A stretch of DNA of 64,000 nt. It comes from Parazoarcus communis. Lineage in GTDB: Bacteria; Pseudomonadota; Gammaproteobacteria; Burkholderiales; Rhodocyclaceae. Shown here one piece after another: positions 1-9,112 of the stretch. Location of the stretch: assembly GCF_003111665.1 (NCBI RefSeq), contig NZ_CP022188.1:4154001-4218000 (forward strand), given 5' to 3'. A model generated the notes under the pieces. That model saw nothing but the letters and a program-made list of their open reading frames with translations. It did no database searches and was not told the origin of the DNA. Each line of letters starts with the position of its first letter. The stretch's first letter is position 1. Position numbers and translations under genes: made by a program.

Positions 1-47
1 ACCTTGCAATGCAGCAAAACACCTGCTTACCACTTGCTCCGCCAGGT

Positions 48-656
48 TCACCCGCGCGTTCCGAGCACCGAATCGGCAGTAACGTGACGCGAGCGATAAC
101 GCCCGGATACCTCAAGCGTGCCATCGGCTCCAAGGTGGCTGATCGTCCTTGAAACGGTCTCGACCGACAGGTCGGTGATCTCGGCAATATCCTTGAGTCT
201 GGGCAAGGCCAGACGCGCCGCTTTCCGGCCTCGGGTCAGACCGGCGGTCATGAATTCAAACAGTCGCCGCACGCGGTCGCCCGCCTTGCCGCTGCGCAAT
301 GCAAGCACCTCGGCCATGCGGCGCTCGGTTGCCGCAAGCATGCCGAGCAGCAACTGACCGCTCGGCTCGGCCTGATCCGCGCACCAGGGTTCGAGCACAC
401 AGGCCGACAGCGCCCGCGCAGTAAACGTGTAACGGCCAAACAACAGCGTCTCGGCACCGATCACATCACCGGTGACAGCCATGCCTGCAAACTGCAGGCC
501 ATCCGGTCCGGGCTGATCCAGCCGCACCGTCCCCGACACAACACGCCACGACGTGCCCTCGGCGCCCGCCTTGTAGATCGTTTGTCCGCGCGGGATGGGG
601 CCGGCCTTCACGCCTGTCTGCCCTGCCTCAGCCAAATCATCGCTCTCTTCATTCAT
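48..656 (-). CDS. Crp/Fnr-family transcriptional regulator
   Basis: A 202-residue regulator with an N-terminal cyclic-nucleotide-binding-like beta-barrel (about residues 20-100), a long dimerisation helix (about 100-140) and a C-terminal winged helix. The recognition helix carries ETVSR (residues 166-170), close to the ExxSR signature of FNR-type proteins, so a TTGAT-N4-ATCAA-like site is the expected target. The only cysteines are near residues 86 and 92. The N-terminal cysteine cluster of oxygen-sensing FNR is absent, which fits the DNR/NnrR or other non-Fe-S branches. It lies 150 bp downstream of the copper-receptor gene on the same strand, and an FNR-type box precedes that operon near 10.32 kb, so it is a candidate regulator of the operon. 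The ligand is unknown. The family call is firm; the link to the copper genes is inference. Confidence 0.85.
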   Translation of the reverse strand: MNEESDDLAEAGQTGVKAGPIPRGQTIYKAGAEGTSWRVVSGTVRLDQPGPDGLQFAGMAVTGDVIGAETLLFGRYTFTARALSACVLEPWCADQAEPSGQLLLGMLAATERRMAEVLALRSGKAGDRVRRLFEFMTAGLTRGRKAARLALPRLKDIAEITDLSVETVSRTISHLGADGTLEVSGRYRSRHVTADSVLGTRG

Positions 657-775
657 CTTCAGACTCCCAGCCTCCTGCCGACTTCAATCATATGCCATTC
701 GTACACGTCCTCTGTGCTTTCATCCAGCGCTGGCGCACACACCGGGCCTGCGGAACAGGCGCTCGATGTGTGCGT

Positions 776-797
776 CCGGGCACGACCTGATGCCCGG
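776..797 (-). terminator. Stem-loop downstream of the copper-receptor gene
   Basis: A 7-bp perfect inverted repeat (CCGGGCA / TGCCCGG) with an 8-nt loop lies 9 bp past the stop codon of the receptor gene. It has no T-run on the minus strand, so it is at best a weak or Rho-assisted terminator or an mRNA-stabilising hairpin between the receptor and the Crp/Fnr gene. Confidence 0.3.
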
Positions 798-806
798 CGT
801 GCGGCA

Positions 807-3101
807 TCAGAACTTCACGGTCACGCCCGCATAGATCGAACGCCCTACCCCCGGCACCAGGGTTCCCCAGGCTACATCGGTACCGGACATGGTCTTGCCC
901 TGCCCGAGGTAGGCGCCGCCGAGCGGATGATTGTAGAAGCGATCAAAGACGTTCTCGACCCCGACATCAAACCTGAGCTGCTTCCACTCATAGCTGCTGC
1001 GCAGGTGCAGCAGACCGTAGCCCGCCGTCTCAACCTCGTTGCGTGTTGCCGAGACCTTGTCCTTGTCGGCGACCAGTTCAAGTTCGACGGTATTGGTCCA
1101 GCTGCCCAGCTTCTGTTCAAGCGCCAGTCGCGCATTGAGCGGCATCATGTTGTACAGATTGTCGCCCGTCGTCGGGTTCTTGCCTCTGACATAGCTCAAG
1201 CTGCCTTTACCGGTAAACACGCCCATCGCCTGCGTCGTACCCAGAAGCATGTGTCCCGCGACGTCCACCCCGTACAGACGCGCCGATTCATTGACGAAGC
1301 GCAGATAGACGAAGCCATCCGTCCGGGTCAGGTTCGCGGCAGTACATGAGGCTCCGCCACTGCTGCAGCGCTCGGCATCAATATAGTTGTCGACGTAGGT
1401 AAAGTACGGGGTGACCTTGAGCCCCCACGTTGCGCGATTGGCATCGTGCCAATCGGCAGTGGCACTCACCGTATGTGCGACTTCGGGCTTCAGGTCCAGG
1501 TTGCCCACATAGCCGTTGCCGTCACCCGCCATGTTGATCATGCGCATCGCCATGCCATTGGTGGACCAGGCATAGCGCTCGTAAAGGTTGGGAGAGCGCG
1601 TTTTCTGCGCATAGCCGAACTCGTAGGATTGCGTCGACGACGGTGTATATCGGGCCAGTGCCGCGACATCCAGGTTCTGGTCGGTCTTGCTGCGATCGGC
1701 GGCGTTGAAGGCAGCCTCGTCCGTTGCGCTGAAGGTCGGGCTGTAGCCCTGCACCGTGTCTGCGTCCATGCTCACGGTTTCGTGACGCAGGCCGAACTGT
1801 GTCAGCCACTGCGGCGTCCACGCCGCTTCCCATTCTGCAAACACCGCAAAGCGATCACGCTCGCCATTGCGGATATTCCAGAACGTATTGGGCGACATGC
1901 CCTTGCCGGACGCCTCCCACCAGTCATCCAGCCGATACTGCTGAACGTCGCCCCCCACTCGCAGAATGTCGCGTTCGGACAGGACGATATCGGCCTTCAG
2001 CGACACCCCGGTGTTGTTTCCCTTCGTATCCATCGGCATCCCGGCCGCCCTGCCGTTCATGCCCGGCAGGATCGGACCCGCAATACCATCCGAATTAGGC
2101 ACGTTATTGGGACCATACCAGTACAGTTTGTCGTCACCGAACTGCATCTCGTGACGCGTGGTCTCGTTGTAGGCCCGCGCCTCGAGCGCGCCCCAGTCGA
2201 ACGTCCCCTTGTAGCTGAGATTGACCTGCTCGCTATGGTTGCCGGTCATGTCCATGCGCTGATTTGGCCAGCCCTGCTCCGGGATGTCCTGAACGCCCAG
2301 CTTGAGTTCCACCAGGTGATTCTCATGACGGTAGCCCATTGCGAGCGACTGGTTGGATGTCTCGTACGCCGAAGAGCCGACCTCGTCACCGTCCAGCCAG
2401 CCGCGACCGGCAGCAGCAAGGCCTGCAGCCTTGAAGTCACCGCCGGCCTCGTAGTTGTCTGCCTTCGCAGTGGATCCGCGATAGCTCACGCTCAGCGATT
2501 CATTGGCAAAGGTCGCCGACAGGTTCGCGCCGGTCGCATCGCCGTTGCTGCGATAGAACGCACCGATCTCACCCTTGAGCAAGTTGCCCTCGCCCGGGCG
2601 GGCAAACTCCGGATCGGGAGAGTCGACGAGAATGGTGCCGCCGATGCTGTCACCACCGAGACTCACTGGCGTGATCCCGGCGAACACCTGAACACTGGAC
2701 ACGTTCGAGGGATCGATATACGACAGCGGCGGGTTCATGTGATTGCCGCAGGCCGAGATCAGATCCATGCCATCGACCTTGATCCGCAAGCGGTCATCGG
2801 CAAGACCGCGAATCGCGGGCAGGCTCGATACCCCGCCAGCGCCGTAGAGCGAGACACCCTCCACATCCTTCAACAGGCTCGCGCTATCGCTTGTGCCTGT
2901 GCGCTTGCCTGCGACATCGGTCTGGTTCATTTGTCCGCGCGTCTGCGGAAGCGGGTTGAGCCCCGGGGCGGACACCACGATCTCGTCAAGCTTCGGTGCC
3001 GTTTCGCTGCCAGCAACCACCTGTGCGAGCGCTGCGGGAGCGCAAAAGGCCATGGCAAGCGCCAGCGTCAGTCGAGTGGGTTTCACATCAATCACATTCA
3101 T
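807..3101 (-). CDS. OprC/NosA-like TonB-dependent copper receptor
   Basis: A 764-residue outer-membrane receptor with a signal peptide (cleavage near AQVVA, about residue 27), a plug domain (about 40-165) and a 22-strand barrel ending in the terminal phenylalanine VTVKF. It has the residues that form the copper site in OprC: a CxxxM motif (C118, M122, in ACGNHM) and an HxM motif (H317, M319). In OprC these are C143/M147 and H323/M325, as I recall. The receptor should therefore bring copper across the outer membrane, and NosA, the related protein of denitrifiers, feeds nitrous oxide reductase. A GGAG ribosome-binding site precedes the ATG, and the gene follows the DsbD-like gene after only 22 bp, so it is the last structural gene of the copper operon. 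I am confident of the family and fairly confident of copper as substrate. Confidence 0.88.
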   Translation of the reverse strand: MNVIDVKPTRLTLALAMAFCAPAALAQVVAGSETAPKLDEIVVSAPGLNPLPQTRGQMNQTDVAGKRTGTSDSASLLKDVEGVSLYGAGGVSSLPAIRGLADDRLRIKVDGMDLISACGNHMNPPLSYIDPSNVSSVQVFAGITPVSLGGDSIGGTILVDSPDPEFARPGEGNLLKGEIGAFYRSNGDATGANLSATFANESLSVSYRGSTAKADNYEAGGDFKAAGLAAAGRGWLDGDEVGSSAYETSNQSLAMGYRHENHLVELKLGVQDIPEQGWPNQRMDMTGNHSEQVNLSYKGTFDWGALEARAYNETTRHEMQFGDDKLYWYGPNNVPNSDGIAGPILPGMNGRAAGMPMDTKGNNTGVSLKADIVLSERDILRVGGDVQQYRLDDWWEASGKGMSPNTFWNIRNGERDRFAVFAEWEAAWTPQWLTQFGLRHETVSMDADTVQGYSPTFSATDEAAFNAADRSKTDQNLDVAALARYTPSSTQSYEFGYAQKTRSPNLYERYAWSTNGMAMRMINMAGDGNGYVGNLDLKPEVAHTVSATADWHDANRATWGLKVTPYFTYVDNYIDAERCSSGGASCTAANLTRTDGFVYLRFVNESARLYGVDVAGHMLLGTTQAMGVFTGKGSLSYVRGKNPTTGDNLYNMMPLNARLALEQKLGSWTNTVELELVADKDKVSATRNEVETAGYGLLHLRSSYEWKQLRFDVGVENVFDRFYNHPLGGAYLGQGKTMSGTDVAWGTLVPGVGRSIYAGVTVKF

Positions 3102-3123
3102 CTATATCACTCCGGAGGGAAAA

Positions 3124-3918
3124 TCAGACCAACAACAAACGTTTCAGGCCAAGGACGATCAGCACGGCGCCCGCACCACCGCCCGTCCAGCCCGCCAGCC
3201 AGCTGCGGCCATCGAGCAGACGGCTGCCAAGCACGCCGAACAGGGGCACGAGCAGCAGCAGGGGCGTCACCGCTGCCCCCATGCCGAACGCAAGACCGTG
3301 ACCCAAGCCGGCACCCGCACTGCCCGACAGCGCACACACCGTAAGCAACCAGCCCAGCGGTGCACACGGGGTGAGGCTCAGCGATGCGCCAAGCAGGAAA
3401 GGCGGCAAGGACGCCCCGCGGCGCAAGGCACTGCAGCCGGAGGCGTCTCCGGCTGGAATCCGAAACCCCGCGGAAAACGCCCGCCTGCCGACGAAATGCA
3501 TGGGCTGTGCGGCGGCAGGAACAGCCAACGGGGCAGTTCGACGCGGAAGGCGGCGGGCCAGATTGCGCAGGATGGGGAGCAGCAGCCATGCTCCCGCAAA
3601 GCAACTGGCCAGCCCGATCGAAAGGTTGCCCACGCCGCTGGCCAGCCAGCGCGACAGGACCTCTCCCAGAGAACCGGCCAGCAGTCCAAGCAAACCGTAG
3701 GCGAACACCCGGCCACCAATGAAATGCCAAGTGTCCGCCATTGCGCTGTCGTGCCCTCTGCCACGTCCGAGTACCCAGGTTCCCATGAAGGGCAGGCACG
3801 TTACGGTGCAGGCCGTGAGGCCCATCGACACGCCGAGCATCATCGAGCCGAGCAGGCCGAGTTCGCCCTGCGGCCCGCCCAGCAAGGTCAGCGGATAGTC
3901 CGTCAGCGCGGCATTCAT
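3124..3918 (-). CDS. DsbD/CcdA-like membrane protein (SafE/DsbD_2 family)
   Basis: A 264-residue polytopic protein of about six to seven membrane segments. It has a cysteine pair in the first segment (TACTVTC followed by LPF) and a third cysteine in LTPCAPLG in the second half, the arrangement of DsbD/CcdA-like proteins that carry electrons across the membrane. Its ATG overlaps the stop codon of the polyferredoxin gene by four bases (ATGA), so the two are translationally coupled. In copper and cytochrome-oxidase operons such proteins (often annotated as sulfite exporter TauE/SafE) are thought to move reductant or metal. Here reductant transfer that keeps periplasmic copper or thiols reduced is the likeliest role. 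The exact function is not known. Confidence 0.75.
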   Translation of the reverse strand: MNAALTDYPLTLLGGPQGELGLLGSMMLGVSMGLTACTVTCLPFMGTWVLGRGRGHDSAMADTWHFIGGRVFAYGLLGLLAGSLGEVLSRWLASGVGNLSIGLASCFAGAWLLLPILRNLARRLPRRTAPLAVPAAAQPMHFVGRRAFSAGFRIPAGDASGCSALRRGASLPPFLLGASLSLTPCAPLGWLLTVCALSGSAGAGLGHGLAFGMGAAVTPLLLLVPLFGVLGSRLLDGRSWLAGWTGGGAGAVLIVLGLKRLLLV

Positions 3919-4973
3919 GAATGGGCCCCGGTCGTCGGCTTGCGCACGATGCGAATCGGCTTGACCGTGCCATCAGGCATCTCCGCGGCCATGCGCTTCT
4001 TGTAGTAATCGCGCGACGAGCGGAAGAGCGCGAAGGGCCCGAGCTTGACCTGGATCACGTCGTCATCCGGGCAGAACTCCGCACACCGCCCGCACAGCGT
4101 GCAGTCATCGTGGTAAGCCTTGCGTCCGTGCTCGGTGTGAATCTCGGTAATGTCCATCGGGCAAGCCTTTGCGCAGATTCCGCACTTCTCGCACTTGTCA
4201 TGCGGTTTCTTGACCAGTCGTGCGAACGAGAGATGGCGAAAGGCGGCATTGAGCGCCAGCATCGGACAGATGCGGCAGAAGGGCTGGCGGATGGCAAGCG
4301 CGCCAACCGCAACGAAGCCGAACAGGGTGTTGCCGAGTGCGCCGATGGCGAACCCCCATGCGCTTTCCATGTTGAGTGCGAACTCGTTCGTATTGCCGCT
4401 GAGCAAGGTGGTGGCAATGCGCGAGGGGCAGACATCGCAATACGGATTGCCGAACTCGTGCGGAGTGACTCCGAGCCCCGTGAGCAGGGGGAACACCAGC
4501 ACCAGCGCCAGCACCACCAGCCATTTCACCGGCCGCACCCGCCCCAGCTTGTCGCCGGAGATGCGGTGAAGGGGCAGCCCGAAACGGCGTCCGACGCGCT
4601 GGATGATCTCCTGCAGGGTGCCGAGCGGACACACCCAGCCGCAGAACGCCTTACCCAGCACGAAGAAGAAGGCGAGGAAGGTGAGCATGGTCATTGCCAG
4701 CGGCAGCAGGATCTTCAGCGTCACGTCCTGCGCCTTCACCAGCGCTTCGCCCACGCGGTGGTGCATCTGGTGCTGGAGGGGGATCAGCACACAATAGCTG
4801 CCGTTCTGCATGTCATAGGCGCAGGACAGTGCGGGCAAGGCATCGGAGATCTTCTCTGCCGAGTAATGCCCCACCACGCTGGCGCCCCAGACGGTTACGA
4901 ACAGCATCACGATCTGTACCCACAGCCGCACGCGCGACAGGCTCGGAAACACGGACTTGAGTGCCTCAGGCAT
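3915..4973 (-). CDS. NapH/NosR-type membrane polyferredoxin (4Fe-4S)
   Basis: A 352-residue integral-membrane iron-sulfur protein. About five hydrophobic segments carry cytoplasmic CxxxCP motifs (CGWVCPLG; CRICPML), followed by two classical 4Fe-4S clusters near the C-terminus (CEKCGICAKACP; CTLCGRCAEFCP). The family (NapH, NosR C-terminal half, RdxA/CcoG) passes electrons from quinol or flavin to periplasmic or membrane acceptors. I chose the ATG at 4973 because AAGGAG stands eight bases before it. It overlaps the end of the upstream gene by eight bases, and an upstream in-frame start has no such site. Next to copper-uptake genes it probably provides reducing power for copper import or for assembling a copper enzyme. 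It lacks the FMN-binding domain of full NosR. Confidence 0.82.
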   Translation of the reverse strand: MPEALKSVFPSLSRVRLWVQIVMLFVTVWGASVVGHYSAEKISDALPALSCAYDMQNGSYCVLIPLQHQMHHRVGEALVKAQDVTLKILLPLAMTMLTFLAFFFVLGKAFCGWVCPLGTLQEIIQRVGRRFGLPLHRISGDKLGRVRPVKWLVVLALVLVFPLLTGLGVTPHEFGNPYCDVCPSRIATTLLSGNTNEFALNMESAWGFAIGALGNTLFGFVAVGALAIRQPFCRICPMLALNAAFRHLSFARLVKKPHDKCEKCGICAKACPMDITEIHTEHGRKAYHDDCTLCGRCAEFCPDDDVIQVKLGPFALFRSSRDYYKKRMAAEMPDGTVKPIRIVRKPTTGAHS

Positions 4974-5856
4974 TGTCGTTCTCCTTGCGTCGTAACAGAG
5001 GGGCCGCAATCACCATGCCGACGAGCCCGAATGCAGCGCCCCAGACAAGGCTTCGACTGCGCTCGGCCTCTGGCACATAGACATGATTGAAAGCGGTCAG
5101 ATAGGTCTGATCGCCTGTGCTGTAGGCCGTCGACAGGACGAAGCCCGCGCGCTCGCGGCCGCCATGGCCACCGGCCTCGGCCTTTTGTGCGCCAAAATCG
5201 CGCGGAAAGACGAGCGCCGCGATGCCTGCATCATCGGTGAAGGCCATGGCGCGGCTGCCGTGCTCGGTCTCGAGTGTCAGCGCCTGCCCGGCGAGCGGCT
5301 GTCCCTGCCAGCGCACGAGAAAGCGCCATTTCTCGCTTTCCCGATACTGCGCATGCTCGCGCGGCAGGGGCTGCGGCACGATCTCGAGTTCGCTCTTCCG
5401 CCTCTCCAGCAAGGACGTGGGCGCGTCCCCCGGATTGCTGAAGTACCAGACCGTCGACGCGACGCGAATCACGCCGTCACGCTGTTCACGCGCCTGCGCC
5501 CAATGGTAGTTGCCCATCATGGGCGCGGACGCCTGAATGCTTGCCCGCCCGTCCGCCACCGGGTAATCGACCACACGCCTTTCGGAGGCGCCACCCGGCG
5601 CAAAAACCGTGACCTTGTCCGCGTCAATGCCGGACAGACGCAGCGCGGCTGCACCGCGCCCACCGCCAAAGGAGGCAGACAGCGTCGGCAGACTGCTCCA
5701 CGGAGCGCCCGTCGCACGCGCCGCCGCTTTGGGGCCTACCGCGGTCGATACGCCTTGTGCGACGTCCGGCGAATGACCCTGGTGCTGCGCCTGTGCGCCG
5801 CCAACGATAAGCAGTCCGGCCAGCAGAACATGAACCTTGAGTGTCATCGTCTGCAC
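4966..5856 (-). CDS. Secreted, C-terminally anchored metal-associated protein (DUF4198-like)
   Basis: A 296-residue protein with an N-terminal signal peptide (cleavage after AQA, residue 24) and a histidine-containing mature start (HQGHS). A beta-rich middle is followed by one C-terminal membrane helix (about 271-288) ending in charged residues. The body resembles the periplasmic DUF4198 proteins that accompany metal transporters, including a second beta-sandwich segment with QPLAGQALTLETEHG. It sits between a TonB receptor (one base apart) and the polyferredoxin (8-bp overlap), so it belongs to the same operon. A likely role is handling copper between the outer and inner membranes. I cannot assign a precise family with certainty, and the name is partly by context. 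Confidence 0.6.
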   Translation of the reverse strand: MQTMTLKVHVLLAGLLIVGGAQAQHQGHSPDVAQGVSTAVGPKAAARATGAPWSSLPTLSASFGGGRGAAALRLSGIDADKVTVFAPGGASERRVVDYPVADGRASIQASAPMMGNYHWAQAREQRDGVIRVASTVWYFSNPGDAPTSLLERRKSELEIVPQPLPREHAQYRESEKWRFLVRWQGQPLAGQALTLETEHGSRAMAFTDDAGIAALVFPRDFGAQKAEAGGHGGRERAGFVLSTAYSTGDQTYLTAFNHVYVPEAERSRSLVWGAAFGLVGMVIAAPLLRRKENDNA

Positions 5857-5857
5857 C

Positions 5858-7963
5858 TCAGCGGAAAGCGTAGCGATACGTCAGCATCACCTGACGTGGG
5901 GAGGCTGCGGTGTAGGTCACCTTTCCGCTGGTGTCCTTCTTGACCTCGAAGGCGTAGCGTTTGTCGAAGAGGTTGTCGACGTTGAGGGTCAGGGAGTGCT
6001 GATCGCGCTCGTAACCTACCGACAGGTTGGTCACCCAGTCCCAGCCCTTGTACTTCTCGGTATTGGCGTTATCCAGCCAGTATTCACCCCAGTTCAGCCC
6101 GGCCAGTCGGGCATGCCATCCACTGGCCGATTTCCAGCCAACGAAGACGCCGTACTGGTGGCGCGGCACGAAGGGCAGCGTATTGCCTGCGCGGTCCTCA
6201 TTGACCACCGAGCCCCCCACGCGGACCGGTTCGCTGAAGCTGTCGTAGGTGTAGTCCGACCACGCGTAGTGACCGCCGATATCGAAGCCGCCGCCCACAT
6301 TGAAGCTGCCGGACAGCTCAACCCCTTTCTTGTCCGTCTTGCCCGCGTTGGCGTACTCGGTCACCCCGCCGGTGTTGACCTGGACGATCTCGTCCTCGAC
6401 AGTGGTCGAATACACGCTGGCATCGAACTGCCAGTCACGACTGCGACCCTTGACCCCGAACTCCACATTGCGCGACACCGGCGCATCGAGATCGGGGTTG
6501 CTGGAGATCTCGCCCGACGAGGGCACCTGCCCCGCCTGCGCAACCATGGCAAACAGGTTGATCGCATCGTTCAGCCTGTAGCTGACTGCAAGCTTGGGTG
6601 CAGGCAGACGAAAGGTCTTCTCGGTTTTGGCAAGGCCGTCACCCGCAACGTACTTTCCGGACGCATAGTCGTAGCGCGTGATCTCGTTGGTCTCGTCCTC
6701 CATCCGGATGACGTCGTAGCGGAAACCTGCATCGACGATCCAGCGCGGTCCCGGCCGCCATGACTCCTGCAGGTAGAGCGCGCTGAGCACGCTTGAACTC
6801 GTGCTGGTTGAAGCCAGCGCACCCTTGGCGTCGGACAGGGTGGACCGAATGCGTCCGCTCGGGGTCGTGAGCACGTCGCGATACTGGTACTTGACCGAAT
6901 CGGGCACCTCTTCCTTGCGCGCAGTCACACCGCCCACCAGGGTGCCGTTACCGTGACTCCAGCTGGCTTCGAGATCGGTGCCGAGGTTTACGACCCAGTC
7001 GCGGGTCTCGTTGATCAGGCCGGTGACCGGGTGATAGTGGTACCAGGTGTTGTAATAGAAACGCGGCTTGAAGGTGAGGTCTCCGCGCTCCATCTCGAGC
7101 CGCGAATTGAAGAACCACACCTTCGAGTAACGACCGGAGTTCTTCCACGCCTCCGACGTATCCTCCTGCTCTCCGGTGCGCTTGAAGGTTTCGAACAGGG
7201 TCTGATCCATCGCACCAGGCAACTGCATGTTGGCCTCGGCGTAGGACAGTTCGCTTTCGAGCACGTCCTGCTCGGTCAGAATCCAGCCGTGCTTGAGCGA
7301 GGTCTGCGTGGTGTCGAATGTGTTCCAGCTGCGCCAGTCGTTGTCCATCTTGCGATGCGTCGCCGTCACCGCGAGCGCATGGCGCTCGCCGACGATGCCA
7401 TGGCGGAGGTGGTAGTTCTCCGTCCCGTCGGTGCCGAAACCGACTTTGGCGTTGTTGGCCGTGGTGTCGAAGACCGACTTGGAGAAGACCTGGATCGCAC
7501 CACCGGCGCTGCCGGAGGCGAACAGGTTACCTGGCCCCTTCGCGACTTCGATGCGCTCGATGTCCTGCGTATCAACGAAGTCGAGACGGGTGAAGCTGTC
7601 GGGATCAGACAGCGGCACGCCATCACGCAGCACCATGATCTCGCGTATGCCGTAGGCTGCCTTGAGCCCCGCCCCCCGAATGATCAGGCGGGCGTCGAAA
7701 CCGCCATTCTTGCTGTCAATGAGGACACCGGGAATCTCCTGCAGCGCCTCCTTCATGTTGAACATCTTCTTCTCTGCCAGCGCCTCCTTGCCGACGACCG
7801 CGATCGCCTGAGGTACGTCTGCCGTCTTCCGCGCCTCGCGCGTCGCGGTCACGCTGATCTCGTCCAGCATCGGGGCTTCCCCACCAGCCACATCCGAGGC
7901 TGCTGCAGGAAAGGCCGCGGCAATCGCCAGGCAGACGAGGCTTATTTTCGGACTGCAATACAT
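5858..7963 (-). CDS. TonB-dependent siderophore/metal receptor
   Basis: A 701-residue outer-membrane receptor with a signal peptide (about residues 1-22), a TonB-box-like stretch at the mature N-terminus (LDEISVTA), a plug domain with the usual RGAG and VAKGP/GSGSAGGAI motifs, and a C-terminal barrel ending LTYRYAFR. It is the second receptor of the operon, distinct from the OprC-like one, and it lacks that protein's CxxxM motif. It is followed after one base by the secreted metal-associated protein. The operon context points to copper or a copper chelate (chalkophore), but siderophore receptors have the same architecture, so the substrate is open. Confidence 0.82.
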   Translation of the reverse strand: MYCSPKISLVCLAIAAAFPAAASDVAGGEAPMLDEISVTATREARKTADVPQAIAVVGKEALAEKKMFNMKEALQEIPGVLIDSKNGGFDARLIIRGAGLKAAYGIREIMVLRDGVPLSDPDSFTRLDFVDTQDIERIEVAKGPGNLFASGSAGGAIQVFSKSVFDTTANNAKVGFGTDGTENYHLRHGIVGERHALAVTATHRKMDNDWRSWNTFDTTQTSLKHGWILTEQDVLESELSYAEANMQLPGAMDQTLFETFKRTGEQEDTSEAWKNSGRYSKVWFFNSRLEMERGDLTFKPRFYYNTWYHYHPVTGLINETRDWVVNLGTDLEASWSHGNGTLVGGVTARKEEVPDSVKYQYRDVLTTPSGRIRSTLSDAKGALASTSTSSSVLSALYLQESWRPGPRWIVDAGFRYDVIRMEDETNEITRYDYASGKYVAGDGLAKTEKTFRLPAPKLAVSYRLNDAINLFAMVAQAGQVPSSGEISSNPDLDAPVSRNVEFGVKGRSRDWQFDASVYSTTVEDEIVQVNTGGVTEYANAGKTDKKGVELSGSFNVGGGFDIGGHYAWSDYTYDSFSEPVRVGGSVVNEDRAGNTLPFVPRHQYGVFVGWKSASGWHARLAGLNWGEYWLDNANTEKYKGWDWVTNLSVGYERDQHSLTLNVDNLFDKRYAFEVKKDTSGKVTYTAASPRQVMLTYRYAFR

Positions 7964-8143
7964 TTCCGGTACCTGTTCTCAAAGTGCTTTGAAAACTCGT
8001 CGATCCATGCCGGACGCGGCCAGATCGCGAACGAACGGGCGCTGGCGGCCGGCACCCGGAACCTTCCCGGGTACATTCAGGCGCATCAGACTGTGCGGCT
8101 GGGGCGGGCCAGCGTCCTGCGCATGGCGCACGACGAGGAAAAA

Positions 8144-8545
8144 TCAGGAGAGAGCAGGCGTTACGGGAGGACCGCGCGAGAACGCTGCGAGCCAGACGGT
8201 GCGCAGGCGCGGGTGTTCGGAATACTGAAGAAAGCGGGCACTGCCGTCGACAACCGCCTCAAGGACGAGGGGCGCAAGTTCAGGCAGCACAGCTGCGTGC
8301 CCGGCGTGGGGCAGGCAGAACGGGCAGGCGTTGCGTTCGCTGCGCGACTCAAGCGGAGTGTCGTCCCCCTCTTCCGCCGACAGATCGACCAGGATCATGC
8401 CGCCGGTGGTGCAGATCTCCGTCCACCGTGCAGGATCGCTCGCGCGCAGCAGCGCCTGCCCTAATACGGGCATGAGCGCGCTCAGCAGGATCACGAATAT
8501 CGCGACCCGCGCAGCAAGCACCTGATGACGGAAACGTCTGACCAT
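8144..8545 (-). CDS. DUF2946-family small secreted protein
   Basis: A 133-residue protein with an N-terminal hydrophobic segment (about residues 12-30) and a CPFCLPHAGH motif near the middle, typical of DUF2946 proteins, which recur beside copper genes. I use the ATG at 8545; the longer in-frame reading would begin in poorly conserved sequence and push the signal segment away from the N-terminus. A CxxC plus histidine motif in a periplasmic protein suggests binding of copper, but no activity is known for the family. A second DUF2946 gene starts the operon at 10.2 kb, and the two flank the SCO and PCu(A)C genes. Confidence 0.72.
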   Translation of the reverse strand: MVRRFRHQVLAARVAIFVILLSALMPVLGQALLRASDPARWTEICTTGGMILVDLSAEEGDDTPLESRSERNACPFCLPHAGHAAVLPELAPLVLEAVVDGSARFLQYSEHPRLRTVWLAAFSRGPPVTPALS

Positions 8546-8637
8546 TACTGGAAGGACTGTGTTTAAGTTGAAAAGACGATCCAGCCTTCGCGGGCACTGC
8601 ACTTGACGCACAGTGCCCGCTCGGCTGGCCACTGTGA

Positions 8638-9102
8638 TCAGTGCATCTTGTGCATCTGCATGCCGCCGGCCGCGCTGTTGAGCGGACGCACCGGCGCATT
8701 GATCTCAACGCTTTCACGCTTGCCGTCCTTGCCTTCGACGACAACCGTCAGCGGCACCATGTCACCCTCTTTCACCTGTGCATTGAGGTTGATGAGCATG
8801 ACGTGATAGCCGCCGGGCTTGAGCTCGACCGCCTTGCCAGCCGGCAGATCCAGACCGGGAATGGCGCGCATCTTCATCACGTCCTTTTCCATGACCATTT
8901 CATGCACTTCGACCACTTTGGCTGCGGGCGAACGAACCTCCACAAGCTTGGCATCCACCGGCGAGGTGATCTGCATGAACGCACCGGTCGCTTTCTGTTG
9001 CGGAACGGTAGCGCGTACCCACGGTTCAGTGACGGAAACCTGCGCAAAGACGGCTGACGAAATCAGTGCGGCACACAGCGAGGCGACGATCTTCACTTTC
9101 AT
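8638..9102 (-). CDS. Periplasmic copper chaperone PCu(A)C
   Basis: A 154-residue periplasmic protein with a signal peptide ending AVFAQ (about residue 21). The copper-binding pattern H-x10-M-x21-H-x-M is exact here: H67, M78, H100 and M102. A methionine/histidine-rich C-terminal tail (MQMHKMH) could bind more copper. PCu(A)C proteins give Cu(I) to the CuA or CuB site of cytochrome oxidases, usually together with SCO proteins, and the SCO gene ends ten bases upstream. This supports a role in maturing a terminal oxidase or nitrous oxide reductase with copper brought in by the receptors of the same operon. Confidence 0.93.
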   Translation of the reverse strand: MKVKIVASLCAALISSAVFAQVSVTEPWVRATVPQQKATGAFMQITSPVDAKLVEVRSPAAKVVEVHEMVMEKDVMKMRAIPGLDLPAGKAVELKPGGYHVMLINLNAQVKEGDMVPLTVVVEGKDGKRESVEINAPVRPLNSAAGGMQMHKMH

Positions 9103-9112
9103 GGTGTTCTCC

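Noticed and set aside
807..3344. Large opposite-strand ORFs over the copper receptor and other GC-rich genes
   Set aside because: They lack conserved domains or ribosome-binding sites and mirror the codon bias of the real genes on the other strand.
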